Positions 26,221 through 34,307 of a stretch of 35,309 nt of DNA are shown piece by piece (the first letter of the stretch is position 1; every line of letters begins with the position of its first letter). The stretch is from Phytophthora sp. 'mugwort'. Taxonomy: Eukaryota; Oomycota; Peronosporomycetes; Peronosporales; Peronosporaceae. Made by a program: the position numbers and the translations under genes. The stretch lies in NCBI GenBank assembly GCA_033558025.1, contig JAUCEF010000034.1, forward strand, positions 1-35,309, in the 5' to 3' direction. Under the pieces are notes generated by a model. The model ran no database searches. It saw only the letters and a program-made list of their open reading frames with translations, and was not told the origin of the DNA.

Positions 26221-26682
26221 ATGAATAAATTAAGACCGAGAAATAAAATATGTTTTCAAAATAATAGGAACATACATAAAAATTTAAACTTATTAAAATT
26301 AAAATCAAAAAAATGGAATTTATTTAAAAAAAAATTAAGATATCGAAAAGAAATAAAACCTGAAAAACGTAAAAAATTTTTTCAAAAAAGATTATTTGAA
26401 AAACAACAATTTCGGAATTTTTATGGATGTATTCATGAATATCAATTAAAAAATTTATTTCAAAAATTATTAAAAAAAGATAATAAAATAAATATCTTTA
26501 AAAAATTTGTAATTTTATTAGAAAGTCGCTTAGATATAAATCTTGTAAGATTAAAATTAGTTAAAACTATTTTTCAAGCAAAACAATTAATTAATCATAA
26601 AAAAATTAAGGTTAATAATAAAATTATAAGTAAATCTAATTTTATATTACATAAAGGTGATATTATTCATATTATTAAATAA
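26221..26682 (+). CDS. rps4: Small-subunit ribosomal protein S4, N-terminal and S4 domain part
   Basis: 153 residues. Residues about 1-90 form a diverged N-terminal region with KPEKRKKFFQKRLFEKQQFRNFYG. Residues about 97-152 are a clear S4 RNA-binding domain: LLESRLDINLVRLKLVKTIFQAKQLINHKKIKVNNK, with S-N-F-I-L-H-K-G-D-I-I-H-I at the end (landmark of the alpha-L motif). Mitochondrial Rps4 normally continues past this domain to a C-terminal block with E-P and (F/Y)-P-(Y/F); here a TAA comes right after the S4 domain. The missing block seems to be in the next ORF, which starts 2 bp later in another frame. Confidence 0.93.
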   Translation: MNKLRPRNKICFQNNRNIHKNLNLLKLKSKKWNLFKKKLRYRKEIKPEKRKKFFQKRLFEKQQFRNFYGCIHEYQLKNLFQKLLKKDNKINIFKKFVILLESRLDINLVRLKLVKTIFQAKQLINHKKIKVNNKIISKSNFILHKGDIIHIIK

Positions 26683-26684
26683 AT

Positions 26685-27437
26685 ATGCAAAAGGATAATA
26701 AAAATTTTCAAAGAAATAAAAATTCTCAAAAAAACGAGGGTTTTCAAAAAAATAGAAATTCTCAAAAAAACGAAGGTTTTCAAAAAAATAGAAATTTTCA
26801 AAAAAATAAAAATTCTCAAAAAAACGAAGATTTTCAAAGAACTAGAAATTTTCAAAAAAACGAAGATTTTCAAAGAACTAGAAATTTTCAAAAAAATGAA
26901 GGTTTTCAAAGAACTAGAAATTTTCAAAAAAATGAAGGTTTTCAAAAAAATAGAAATTTTCAAAAAAATGAAGGTTTTCAAAAAAATAGAAATTTTCAAA
27001 AAAATGAAGGTTTTCAAAAAAATAGAAATTTTCAAAAAAATAGAAATTTTCAAAAAAATGAAGGTTTTCAAAAAAATAGAAATTTTCAAAAAAATGAAGG
27101 TTTTCAAAGAACTAGAAATTTTCAAAAAAATAATAGTTTGAAAGGAGATAAAAAATTTTATAAACAGCATTTTAATCAAGAAAAGAATAAATATTCTTCT
27201 TCTTATAAACGTTATAATAAATATCCTTATCAAAAAAATAACAAATATTCTTATAAAAATAATATTTATTATATTTTAGGTGAAAAAAAACCATCAAAAC
27301 CTTTAATAACTTCTTATTTACATAGAAATAAAAAAATAAAAACAGGTATGTTTTTTAAAGAACCTTCTTATAAAACAATTTTATATCCTTTTCATTTAAA
27401 TTTAAAATTAATTAATGAATATTTGAAAAAAAAATAA
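26685..27437 (+). CDS. Repeat-rich ORF, candidate detached C-terminus of Rps4
   Basis: 250 residues. Residues about 7-148 consist of about two dozen six-residue units of the form N/G-F-Q-K-N-x (NFQKNR, GFQKNR, DFQRTR, NSQKNE). They are encoded by 18-bp units usually paired into 36 bp. The remaining roughly 100 residues are unique and basic, ending SYLHRNKKIKTGMFFKEP and then ILYPFHLNLKLINEYLKKK. That ending matches the C-terminal block of plant and protist mitochondrial Rps4 (H-L-x-x-N-x-K-T-x-x-(A)-x-x-x-x-E-P then (F/Y)-P-(Y/F)-x-(I/L)-(D/N)-L-x-L-(L/I)). The ATG follows the rps4 stop by 2 bp. Readings in the other frames over the repeat are by-products of its 18-bp period. The Rps4 link is inference, and whether it is translated is unknown. 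Confidence 0.6.
   Translation: MQKDNKNFQRNKNSQKNEGFQKNRNSQKNEGFQKNRNFQKNKNSQKNEDFQRTRNFQKNEDFQRTRNFQKNEGFQRTRNFQKNEGFQKNRNFQKNEGFQKNRNFQKNEGFQKNRNFQKNRNFQKNEGFQKNRNFQKNEGFQRTRNFQKNNSLKGDKKFYKQHFNQEKNKYSSSYKRYNKYPYQKNNKYSYKNNIYYILGEKKPSKPLITSYLHRNKKIKTGMFFKEPSYKTILYPFHLNLKLINEYLKKK
26703..27133. repeat. 18/36-bp tandem repeat array inside the ORF
   Basis: Imperfect tandem units around GGTTTTCAAAAAAATAGAAA and AATTTTCAAAAAAATGAA, each 18 bp, mostly alternating as 36-bp pairs. Variants AACGAGG, AACGAAG, AAAGAACTAGA cluster toward the 5' half, while the 3' half is almost uniform, suggesting recent unequal expansion there. Confidence 0.92.
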
Positions 27438-27441
27438 AAAT

Positions 27442-27463
27442 TTAAACCATTTATATGGTTTAA
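27442..27463 (+). other. Hairpin immediately upstream of the large rRNA
   Basis: TTAAACCAT-TTAT-ATGGTTTAA, a perfect 9-bp stem with GC pairs in otherwise AT-only sequence, between the repeat ORF and the rRNA 5' end. It could be a processing signal for the rRNA 5' end or a 3' end of the upstream mRNA. Confidence 0.5.
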
Positions 27464-29061
27464 GTATAAATAATAATAAAAGCATTAAGTGGATGCCTTG
27501 GCATTAATTTGATTTTTAGGACGTAAAAAATGCGAAAAGTTTTATTAAATAATATTTTATTTTGAAATAAAAATTTCCTAAAGAAAACTTTTTTTTTGTG
27601 AAAATTTTAAAAACAGTGAATTGAAATATCTAAGTAACTGTTAAAAAAATCAAACGAGATTCCGTTAGTAATGACGAGTGAAAATGGAAATTAGGTTTAT
27701 AAAAATAAAAAAATATTTGAAAAATTTTGAAAAATTTACTTAAAAAGGTGAAAGTCCTGTAGAATAATAATTGTTTTTATAATAGTAAAAAGGGTTATGT
27801 GTAAGCCTTTTTGAATATTGGGGAACCACCCTCAAAACCTTTTAAAAATTAATGATCGATAGTGGACAAGTACTGTAAAGGAAAGGTGAAAAAGAACTTT
27901 TGAGTTTGAAATAATTCTGAAACTTAATGTTAACAATCAATTGAAACTTTTTTAAAAAGTAACAGTGTACCTTTTGCATAATGGGCCAGCAAGTTTATTT
28001 TTATAGCAAGCTTAATTTAATAAAGTAGGCGTAGATAAATCAAGTTTTAAAAAGCTTTTTAGTTATATAAATAAGACCCGAAACTGAGTGATCTAACCAT
28101 GAACAGATTGAAAAATAGGTAAAACTATTTGAAGGATCGAACTCACATATGTGGCAAAATATGGAGATGATTTGTGGTTAGGAGTGAAAGGCTAATCAAA
28201 CTCAGAGATAGCTGGTTTTCCGCGAAATCTATTGAAGTAGAGCATTTAAAATCTTTTTTTGGGGTAGAGCACTCATTGAGCTAGGGGGTGTAAAAACTTA
28301 CTGAATTCTTGGAAACTCCGAATACAAAAAAAAGTAATTTAAATAGACAGACATTAGGCGCTAAGGTCTTTTGTCAAAAGGGAAACAGCCCAGATTGATC
28401 GCTAAGGTCTCTAAATAATATTCTAAGTGAAAAAGGAAGTGAAAAAATGATTACAACCCATAGGTAGGCTTGGAAGCAGCCATCCTTTAAAGAAAGCGTA
28501 ATAGCTCATTGGTCTAGTTTTTTTGCGCCTAAAATGTATCGAGACTTAAGAAATTTACCGAAGCGGCAAGTTTTATTTTTAATAAAACGGTAGCGGAACA
28601 TTCTGTATGTTAATAAAGATATATTGTGAAATATGTTGAAGATATCAGAAAAGAAAATGCTGGCATTAGTAACAAAAAATAACGAATATAAATCGTTATC
28701 ACCGTAAATCCAAGGGTTTCTATGTTAAGATGTATTACATAGAGTGAAACGGCCCCTAAGAAAGATTTGACGAAAGCAGATTTTGATGGGATAATTTTTA
28801 AATTAAATTTTTTTAAAAAAGTGACAAAAATTTTTAATTTTTCAGGAAATAGCTTTTTTAATTAAAAACCGTACCCTAAACCGACACAGGTGGATAGGTC
28901 GAGTAGACTAAGGTGAATGAGAGAACTATATTGAAGGAACTCGGCAAAATGACTTTGTAACTTCGGGATAAAAAGTACCTAATTATTTTTAATAATTAGG
29001 TGTCACAAAATAGGGGGTTGCGACTGTTTAATAAAAACTTAGGACTCTGCTAAATGGTAAC

Positions 29062-29099
<38 letters not shown>

Positions 29100-29157
29100 A
29101 TTAAAAGGAAATGTTTGCGCATTAAATGGAAGTCCCAGTAAACGGCGGCCGTAACTC

Positions 29158-29214
<57 letters not shown>

Positions 29215-29650
29215 TGTAACGACATCCCCGCTGTCTCCAATATAGACTCAGTGAATTTGAATTATCCGTGAAGATGCGGATTTTCTATAGTTAGACGGAA
29301 AGACCCCGTGAACCTTTACTACATCTTTATATTGTTATTTTATCTAATATGTGTAGTATAAGTGGTAATCTTTTAAACCTTTACGCTAGTAAATTGTATA
29401 GATATTCTTGAAATACCACTCTTATTAAAATAAATAACTAATATTTTTTAAATAGACATTGTATGGTTGGTAGTTTGACTGGGGCGGTCACCTCCTAAAG
29501 AGTAACGGAGGTGTACAAAGGTAAGCTCAAATTGGATAATATTATCAATTGTAGAGCATAATGGTAAAAGCTTGCTTGACTGTAAGATAGACATATCAAA
29601 CAGGGACGAAAGTCGGTCATAGTGATCCGATAATTCTTTGTGGAAAGATT

Positions 29651-29693
<43 letters not shown>

Positions 29694-29771
29694 GACTCCT
29701 AAGAGCTCCTATCGACGGAGTCGTTTGGCACCTCGATGTCGACTCATCACATCCTGGAGCTGAAGAAGGTT

Positions 29772-29811
<40 letters not shown>

Positions 29812-30112
29812 TTGGGTTTAGAACGTCGTGAGACAGTTTGGTTCCTATCTTCTATAGATATTTTGAAAAATGCAAGAATCTAACTCTAGTACGAGAGGAC
29901 CGAGAAGGGTAAATCTCTGGTGTATCGGTTGTTGAGAGGCATAGCCGAGTAGCTAAATTTATTTTGGATAATTACTGAAAGCATCTAAGTAAGAAACCAT
30001 TCTTAAAAATTTTTCATATAAAAACTGTAAAAGATGATTACATTAATAGGTTTTAAGTATAAGTATTGTAAAATATTTAGCTTAAAAATACTAAAAGTTT
30101 TAAAAATTAAAA
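27464..30112 (+). rRNA. rnl: Large subunit ribosomal RNA (23S-like)
   Basis: About 2650 nt and bacterial-like. 5' landmark GTGGATGCCTTGGCA at 27490. Domain IV/V landmarks include GACCTGCATGAATGGTG near 29210, GACGGTCCTAAGGTAGCGAA near 29160 and TCCTATCGACGGAGTCG near 29706. The sarcin-ricin loop AGTACGAGAGGACCG is near 29888. Uninterrupted by introns. The ends are placed by alignment from memory to bacterial 23S and may be off by 10-15 nt. Followed by trnN. Confidence 0.96.
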
Positions 30113-30121
30113 TATAATTAT

Positions 30122-30193
30122 TTCTTTGTAGCTCAACGGTAGAGCAAATGGCTGTTAACCATTAGGTTGTAGGTTCAAATCCTATCAAAGAAG
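30122..30193 (+). tRNA. trnN: tRNA-Asn (GTT)
   Basis: Acceptor TTCTTTG/CAAAGAA, anticodon stem AATGG/CCATT with loop CTGTTAA (GTT). Confidence 0.96.
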
Positions 30194-30205
30194 TTTTATA
30201 TTTTA

Positions 30206-30294
30206 GGTCGAATAGCCAAGTCAGGTTTAAGGCAGTAGTTTGCTAAACTATCAGTTAATTTATTAACTCGTGGGTTCAAATCCCACTTCGACTT
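30206..30294 (+). tRNA. trnS: tRNA-Ser (GCT)
   Basis: Class II tRNA. Acceptor GGTCGAA/TTCGACT, anticodon loop TTGCTAA (GCT), long variable arm AGTTAATTTATTAACT, T-arm GTGGG-TTCAAAT-CCCAC. Confidence 0.95.
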
Positions 30295-30318
30295 ATTTTA
30301 TTAATAAAGTATTAATAA

Positions 30319-30390
30319 GATGATGTAGTTTAATGGTAGAGCGTGGGAATCATAATCCTAATGTTGTAGGTTCAAATCCTACCATCATTA
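30319..30390 (+). tRNA. trnM: tRNA-Met (CAT), probably elongator
   Basis: Acceptor GATGATG/CATCATT, anticodon stem TGGGA/TCCTA with loop ATCATAA (CAT). Chosen as elongator because the neighbour at 30496 has the initiator-like core. Confidence 0.8.
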
Positions 30391-30402
30391 ATTATCTTTA
30401 AA

Positions 30403-30477
30403 CGGAAGGTAGCATAGTCTGGCTAATGCGTCTGTTTTGGGAACAGAAGATCAAAGGTTCAAATCCTTTTCTTCCGA
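30403..30477 (+). tRNA. trnP: tRNA-Pro (TGG)
   Basis: Acceptor CGGAAGG/TCTTCCG (one G-T), anticodon stem TCTGT/ACAGA with loop TTTGGGA (TGG), T-arm AAAGG-TTCAAAT-CCTTT. Confidence 0.95.
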
Positions 30478-30495
30478 AAAAGGAAGAAAATATAA

Positions 30496-30567
30496 GATGA
30501 GATAGAGTAATAGGTAACTTATCAGGCTCATAATCTGAAGATGTAGGTTCAAATCCTACTCTCATCA
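30496..30567 (+). tRNA. trnfM: tRNA-Met (CAT), probably initiator
   Basis: Acceptor GATGAGA/TCTCATC, anticodon loop CTCATAA. The core TAGAGTAATAGGTAACTTATCAGG resembles plant mitochondrial initiator tRNA (TAGAGxAATTGGT...CATCAGG). The initiator mismatch at 1-72 is not seen, so the assignment rests on that core. Confidence 0.75.
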
Positions 30568-30589
30568 TTTTAAAATTAATATATAATTT

Positions 30590-30961
30590 ATGATTCAAAT
30601 TCAAACTAAATTAAAAGTAAATGATAATAGTGGTATTAAAATAGGACAATGTATAAAAATTTATAAAAAAAAAATTGGAAAAATTGGGGATACAATTTTA
30701 ATTTCTGCTAAAAAATTACGTTTAAATCAAAAAAAAAAAATTAAAATAATTAAAGGAGATTTATTTAAAGCTTTAATTATACATACAACATATCAAAAAA
30801 AAAGTACAATAGGTAATATAATAAAATTTGATAAAAATTGTATAATTATTTTAAATAATCAAAATAAACCCCTAGGAACACGTATATTTGGTCCGATTAC
30901 TTCTGAATTTCGGAAGAAAAAAAATTTCAAAATATTAGCATTAGCTTCAAATATTTTATAA
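30590..30961 (+). CDS. rpl14: Large-subunit ribosomal protein L14
   Basis: 123-residue uL14. It begins MIQIQTKLKVNDNSGIKIGQ, the classic M-I-Q-x-x-(T/S)-x-L-x-V-x-D-N-S-G opening. Later NQNKPLGTRIFGPITSEFRK carries the G-T-R-(I/V)-F-G-P-(V/I)-x-x-E-x-R signature. Full bacterial length. The neighbour rpl5 follows at 6 bp. Confidence 0.98.
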   Translation: MIQIQTKLKVNDNSGIKIGQCIKIYKKKIGKIGDTILISAKKLRLNQKKKIKIIKGDLFKALIIHTTYQKKSTIGNIIKFDKNCIIILNNQNKPLGTRIFGPITSEFRKKKNFKILALASNIL

Positions 30962-30967
30962 AAATAT

Positions 30968-31495
30968 ATGAAAAAAAATTTACAAATCCATTATCAAAAT
31001 ATTACTATATACGATCTTTTAACAAAATTAAATTTTAAAAATATATTTGAAATACCTAAAATAAGTAAAATATGTTTAAATATTGGTTTTAAAAACGCTA
31101 ATATTGAAAAAAAAAAATTAATTAATATAATTTTACTTTTAAAATTAATAACAAATCAAAAACCTATAATAACAAAATCAAAAAAAAATAATATTTTTTT
31201 AAAAATCAAAAAAAATTCAATTATAGGTTGTAAAATAACTTTAAGAAAAAAAAATATTTTTAATTTTTTAGAAAAAATTTTGATTTTTCTTTTTCAAAAT
31301 TTAACTAAAATAAATTTTAATTTTAAAAATCAAAATATTTTAAATTTTCAAATTCGAAATATTTTAGATTTTTTTGAATTAAAAACTGAATTTTTAAAAT
31401 TCAAAGATATACCTCCAATAGATGTTTCTATTCATACAAATGCAAAAAATCATTATGAATTATTTTTATTATTAAATTCACTATTTTTATTATAA
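30968..31495 (+). CDS. rpl5: Large-subunit ribosomal protein L5
   Basis: 175-residue uL5, which binds 5S rRNA in bacteria and contacts P-site tRNA. Recognised by IPKISKICLNIGFKNANIEK (P-x-(V/I)-x-K-(V/I)-x-(V/L)-N-(M/I)-G-x-G), TNQKPIITKSKKN, and IGCKITLRKKNIFNFLEKIL (G-x-K-(V)-T-L-R-x-x-x-M-x-x-F-L). The C-terminus, with a DVSIHTNAKNHYE-type strand and helix, is present. Retention of rpl5 makes a hidden 5S rRNA gene worth looking for. Confidence 0.95.
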   Translation: MKKNLQIHYQNITIYDLLTKLNFKNIFEIPKISKICLNIGFKNANIEKKKLINIILLLKLITNQKPIITKSKKNNIFLKIKKNSIIGCKITLRKKNIFNFLEKILIFLFQNLTKINFNFKNQNILNFQIRNILDFFELKTEFLKFKDIPPIDVSIHTNAKNHYELFLLLNSLFLL

Positions 31496-31508
31496 AAATA
31501 ATTTATTA

Positions 31509-31580
31509 GCAAAAATAGCTCAATGGTAGAGTATAACCTTGCCAAGGTTAATGTTGAGGGTTCAAATCCCTTTTTTTGCT
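31509..31580 (+). tRNA. trnG: tRNA-Gly (GCC)
   Basis: Acceptor GCAAAAA/TTTTTGC, anticodon stem TAACC/GGTTA with loop TTGCCAA (GCC), T-arm GAGGG-TTCAAAT-CCCTT. Confidence 0.96.
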
Positions 31581-31586
31581 TAATTC

Positions 31587-31663
31587 AAATAAATGTACCC
31601 AAAGGCAGTATTTGGTATTTCCATTTTTTAATTAGGGAATAATATTAGTATTGACATTTATTT
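31587..31663 (+). ncRNA. Candidate structured RNA with a closed multi-branch fold
   Basis: The ends form a perfect 10-bp stem, AAATAAATGT (31587-31596) with ACATTTATTT (31654-31663). Inside are a hairpin CCAAA-GGCAGTA-TTTGG (31599-31615) and a 7-bp hairpin TATTTCC/GGGAATA (31616-31622 with 31635-31641). A linker 31642-31653 follows. It has no T-arm and no anticodon arm, so it is not a tRNA. It is more GC-rich than nearby spacers. It could be a diverged 5S rRNA or tmRNA remnant or a regulatory leader of the next ORF. No family motif is recognised. Confidence 0.4.
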
Positions 31664-31680
31664 ACTTCTTTATAAAAATT

Positions 31681-32211
31681 ATGATTTTTTTTAACATTAT
31701 TAAAAGGATATTTTTTGCTTATAATCTATATAAAATTATACAAGATATATTAAAAATACATCCTAAATTTTTTCAAAATATTTTTAAATTTATTTTAATT
31801 CTTTTACCTCTTGAAATAACTTTATTAGAAGATTTTATAGATTTAGAGACTGAGGCTGAGGAAGCTGCTTTAAAAAAAGAAGAAAAACCTAAAAGTATTT
31901 TAAAAAGAATTGACGATAATATGCCAACTATTTTCGTTTTTTTTTTTTTATCTTTTTTGTTTTATTTATTTCTAGATGCTTTTTTTTTTGATAGCGACAA
32001 TTTCCCAAGCGATTTTCCTAGTAATTTTTCAACTGATTTAAATTTTGATTCAGATAGTGACTCTTTACCAAAACCACCAAAAAGAAAAATTACAAGATCT
32101 GGAAATCCTCTGAATCTATATAGATATTTTCATTATTTAGATGTTGAAACAGGTGAACGTATAGATGATATCGATCGATTAGATCCTGATACTTATGAAA
32201 TAGTGGATTAA
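31681..32211 (+). CDS. Unidentified acidic membrane ORF, 176 residues
   Basis: Starts at the ATG at 31681 (MIFFNIIKRIFF). A TTG at 31651 would extend it into the structured element. Two or three hydrophobic stretches (residues about 2-18, 38-55 and 88-105) are separated by an acidic segment LEDFIDLETEAEEAA. A soluble tail rich in D, S and P runs to KPPKRKITRSGNPLNLYRYF and LDVETGERIDDIDRLDPDTY. The composition (many Asp/Glu, with GAG, GCG and CTG-type codons appearing) is unlike the lysine-rich ribosomal ORFs around it. I recognise no family. It lies between two trnG genes. Confidence 0.7.
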   Translation: MIFFNIIKRIFFAYNLYKIIQDILKIHPKFFQNIFKFILILLPLEITLLEDFIDLETEAEEAALKKEEKPKSILKRIDDNMPTIFVFFFLSFLFYLFLDAFFFDSDNFPSDFPSNFSTDLNFDSDSDSLPKPPKRKITRSGNPLNLYRYFHYLDVETGERIDDIDRLDPDTYEIVD

Positions 32212-32272
32212 TTTATTCCACTTTTTCTTTTTTAAAACAATAATAAACATTTTTTAAACAATAAAAATATAC

Positions 32273-32344
32273 GTGATTATAGATTAATTGGTAAATCCTT
32301 TATCTTCCAAGTAAATATTATGGGTTCAAATCCCATTAATCACA
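32273..32344 (+). tRNA. trnG: tRNA-Gly (TCC)
   Basis: Acceptor GTGATTA/TAATCAC is perfect, anticodon stem TTTAT/GTAAA with loop CTTCCAA (TCC), T-arm ATGGG-TTCAAAT-CCCAT. Confidence 0.95.
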
Positions 32345-32361
32345 TATTTAAAATATCTTTA

Positions 32362-32445
32362 GGAGAAATGGCTGAGTGGTTAAAAGCGGCAGACTGTAAA
32401 TTTGTTGAAATATTTTCTACGTAGGTTCAAATCCTACTTTCTCCA
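32362..32445 (+). tRNA. trnY: tRNA-Tyr (GTA)
   Basis: Class II tRNA. Acceptor GGAGAAA/TTTCTCC, anticodon loop CTGTAAA (GTA), variable arm GAAATATTTTC, T-arm GTAGG-TTCAAAT-CCTAC. Confidence 0.95.
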
Positions 32446-32798
32446 ATAAAGATCTAAAAAAAAAAAAGGATAAACAAATTAAAAAAAGGATAAAAAGATA
32501 AAATATCTTTAAATAGTTAAGTTAAAAAGATATTTATCTTTTCAACAAAAAATTCAAAAACATATTTAGGGGGGGATCCTTTTCAAAAAATAATATTTTT
32601 TTTTCGTGATACAAAGAAATTTTTATTAATAACTAATTGAATTTTTAAAAATTAAAAAATTTTAATCCTTTAAGACAATATAAGACAATATAAGACAATA
32701 TAAGACAATATAAGACAAAAATTAATATAAGAATGTTATAATATTAAATTTTTAAATATTTGTTATTTTAAAAATTAATATTAAATAATTAATATAAA
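32446..32798. other. Noncoding region upstream of the small rRNA
   Basis: 353 bp without an ORF. It holds a repeated AAAAAAAGGATAAA motif (about 32458 and 32481). A perfect hairpin AAAAGATA-TT-TATCTTTT is at 32525-32542. A run of seven G at 32569-32575 flows into GGATCC, and four and a half copies of a 10-bp repeat lie at 32671-32718. A possible control or promoter region for the rRNA; this is inference. Confidence 0.5.
32671..32718. repeat. 10-bp direct repeats TAAGACAATA
   Basis: Four exact consecutive copies at 32671, 32681, 32691 and 32701, plus a partial fifth (TAAGACAA) at 32711, about 80 bp upstream of the small rRNA. Confidence 0.97.
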
Positions 32799-33658
32799 AC
32801 TTAAATAGAGTTTGATCCTGGCTCAGAATAAATGCTATCGGTATGCTTAACACATGCAAGTTGAATGTTTTTAAAACATAGCGAACGGGTGAGTAACACG
32901 TGAATTATCTACCTTTTAATTCAGAATAATTATTTTTATAAAAATACTGAATAAATTAATTAAAGTTTTTAACGTTAAAAGATGAGTTTGCGCAAGATTA
33001 TGGTAGTTGGTAGTTTAATAGACAACCAAGCCTATTATCTTTAGCTGGTTTGAAAGAATGATCAGCCACATTGGGACTGAGACACGGCCCAAACTTTTTT
33101 AAAGGCAGCAGTGGGGAATTTTGGACAATGAGCGGAAGCTTGATCCAGCAATACCGAGTGGGTGATGACGGCTAATTAGGTTGTAAAGCTCTTTCATTAA
33201 GGAGGAAAATGACAGTACTTAAAAAAGAAGTTCCGGCTAATACCCGTGCCAGCAGCCGCGGTAATACGGGAGGAGCGAGCATTATTCGGGATGATTAGGC
33301 GTAAAGGGTTTGTAGGTAGTTTTTTAAGTTGAAAGAAACAAATTAAAGCTCAACTTTATACATTTTTTCAAAACTGATAAACTGGAGTATAAATAGAGGA
33401 TAATGGAATTTCTATTGGAGTGATAAAATACGTTGATAATAGAAGGAAGACCTATGGCGAAGGCAATTATCTGGGTATATACTGACACTGAGAAACGAAA
33501 GCTTGGGTAGCGAACGGGATTAGAGACCCCGGTAGTCCATGCTGTAAACGATGAGTGCTAATATTTAGAATTTTTAGATATAACAGCTAACGCGTTAAGC
33601 ACTCCGCCTGAAAAGTATAATCGCAAGATTGAAATTCAAAGGAATTGACGGGAGTCTA

Positions 33659-33690
<32 letters not shown>

Positions 33691-34307
33691 AATACGCGCA
33701 GAACCTTACCAACTCTTGCTAATTTTTATTTAAAATTTTTATATAAAAAACAGGTGTTGCATGGCTGTCGTCAGCTCGTGTTGTGAAATGTTTGGTTAAA
33801 TCCTTTAACGAGCGCAACCCCTATGATTAGTTACTAATTTATTATAAATAGATAAAAGTACTCTAATGAAAAAATTAATGATAGGTTAATGGAAGGTGGG
33901 GATGACGTCAAGTCTTCATGGCCCTTATGAGTTGGGCTACACACGTGCTACAATGATAATTACAATGAGAAGCAATAATGATATAAGTTGGAGCAAATCT
34001 TCAAAAATTATCTTAGTTCGAATTAAGGGCTGAAACTCGCCCTTATGAAGTTGGAATCGCTAGTAATCGCAGAACAGCATGCTGCGGTGAATATGTTACT
34101 GGACTTTGTACACACCGCCCGTCACATCAGGGAAGTTGATTGTTTTTAAAATAATTTTTAATTCTTTTATAAAATTTAATAATTATTTAAATAAAATAAT
34201 TTAAAATTTTTATAAAATAAATTATAATTCCTAAAAAGTGGTTAGTAACTTTGATGAAGTCGTAACAAGGTAGTCGTAGGGGAACCTGTGTCTGGAAGAG
34301 ATCTTTA
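32799..34307 (+). rRNA. rns: Small subunit ribosomal RNA (16S-like)
   Basis: About 1510 nt and bacterial-like. 5' AGAGTTTGATCCTGGCTCAG at 32807. The 530 loop GTGCCAGCAGCCGCGGTAA is near 33246. GGATTAGAGACCCCGGTAGTCC is near 33517. AATTGACGGG is near 33644 and TACACACCGCCCGTCAC near 34109. 3' GTCGTAACAAGGTAGTCGTA near 34258. The 3' end continues CCTGTGTCTGGAAGAGATCTTTA, with no CCTCC anti-Shine-Dalgarno. Ends are approximate. Confidence 0.97.

Noticed and set aside
26896..27141. 81-residue plus-strand ORF (EIFKKMKVFKK repeats)
   Set aside because: An alternative frame of the same repeat array. It lacks the conserved C-terminal block found in the 250-residue frame.
26667..27233. 188-residue minus-strand ORF (ISIFLKTFIFLK repeats)
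   Set aside because: A shadow of the 18-bp repeat array. The repeat has no stop in this frame, and the product has no conserved feature outside the repeat.
30398..30604. Minus-strand reading of 68 residues containing VGFEPTSS and RKGFEPL
   Set aside because: It is the antisense translation of the trnP and trnfM genes. Such peptides are a well-known artefact of tRNA T-arms.
31587..31663. Calling the structured element a tRNA, 5S rRNA or tmRNA outright
   Set aside because: It lacks anticodon and T arms, the 5S loop C consensus and the tmRNA GGTTC arm. It is reported only as an unassigned structured element.
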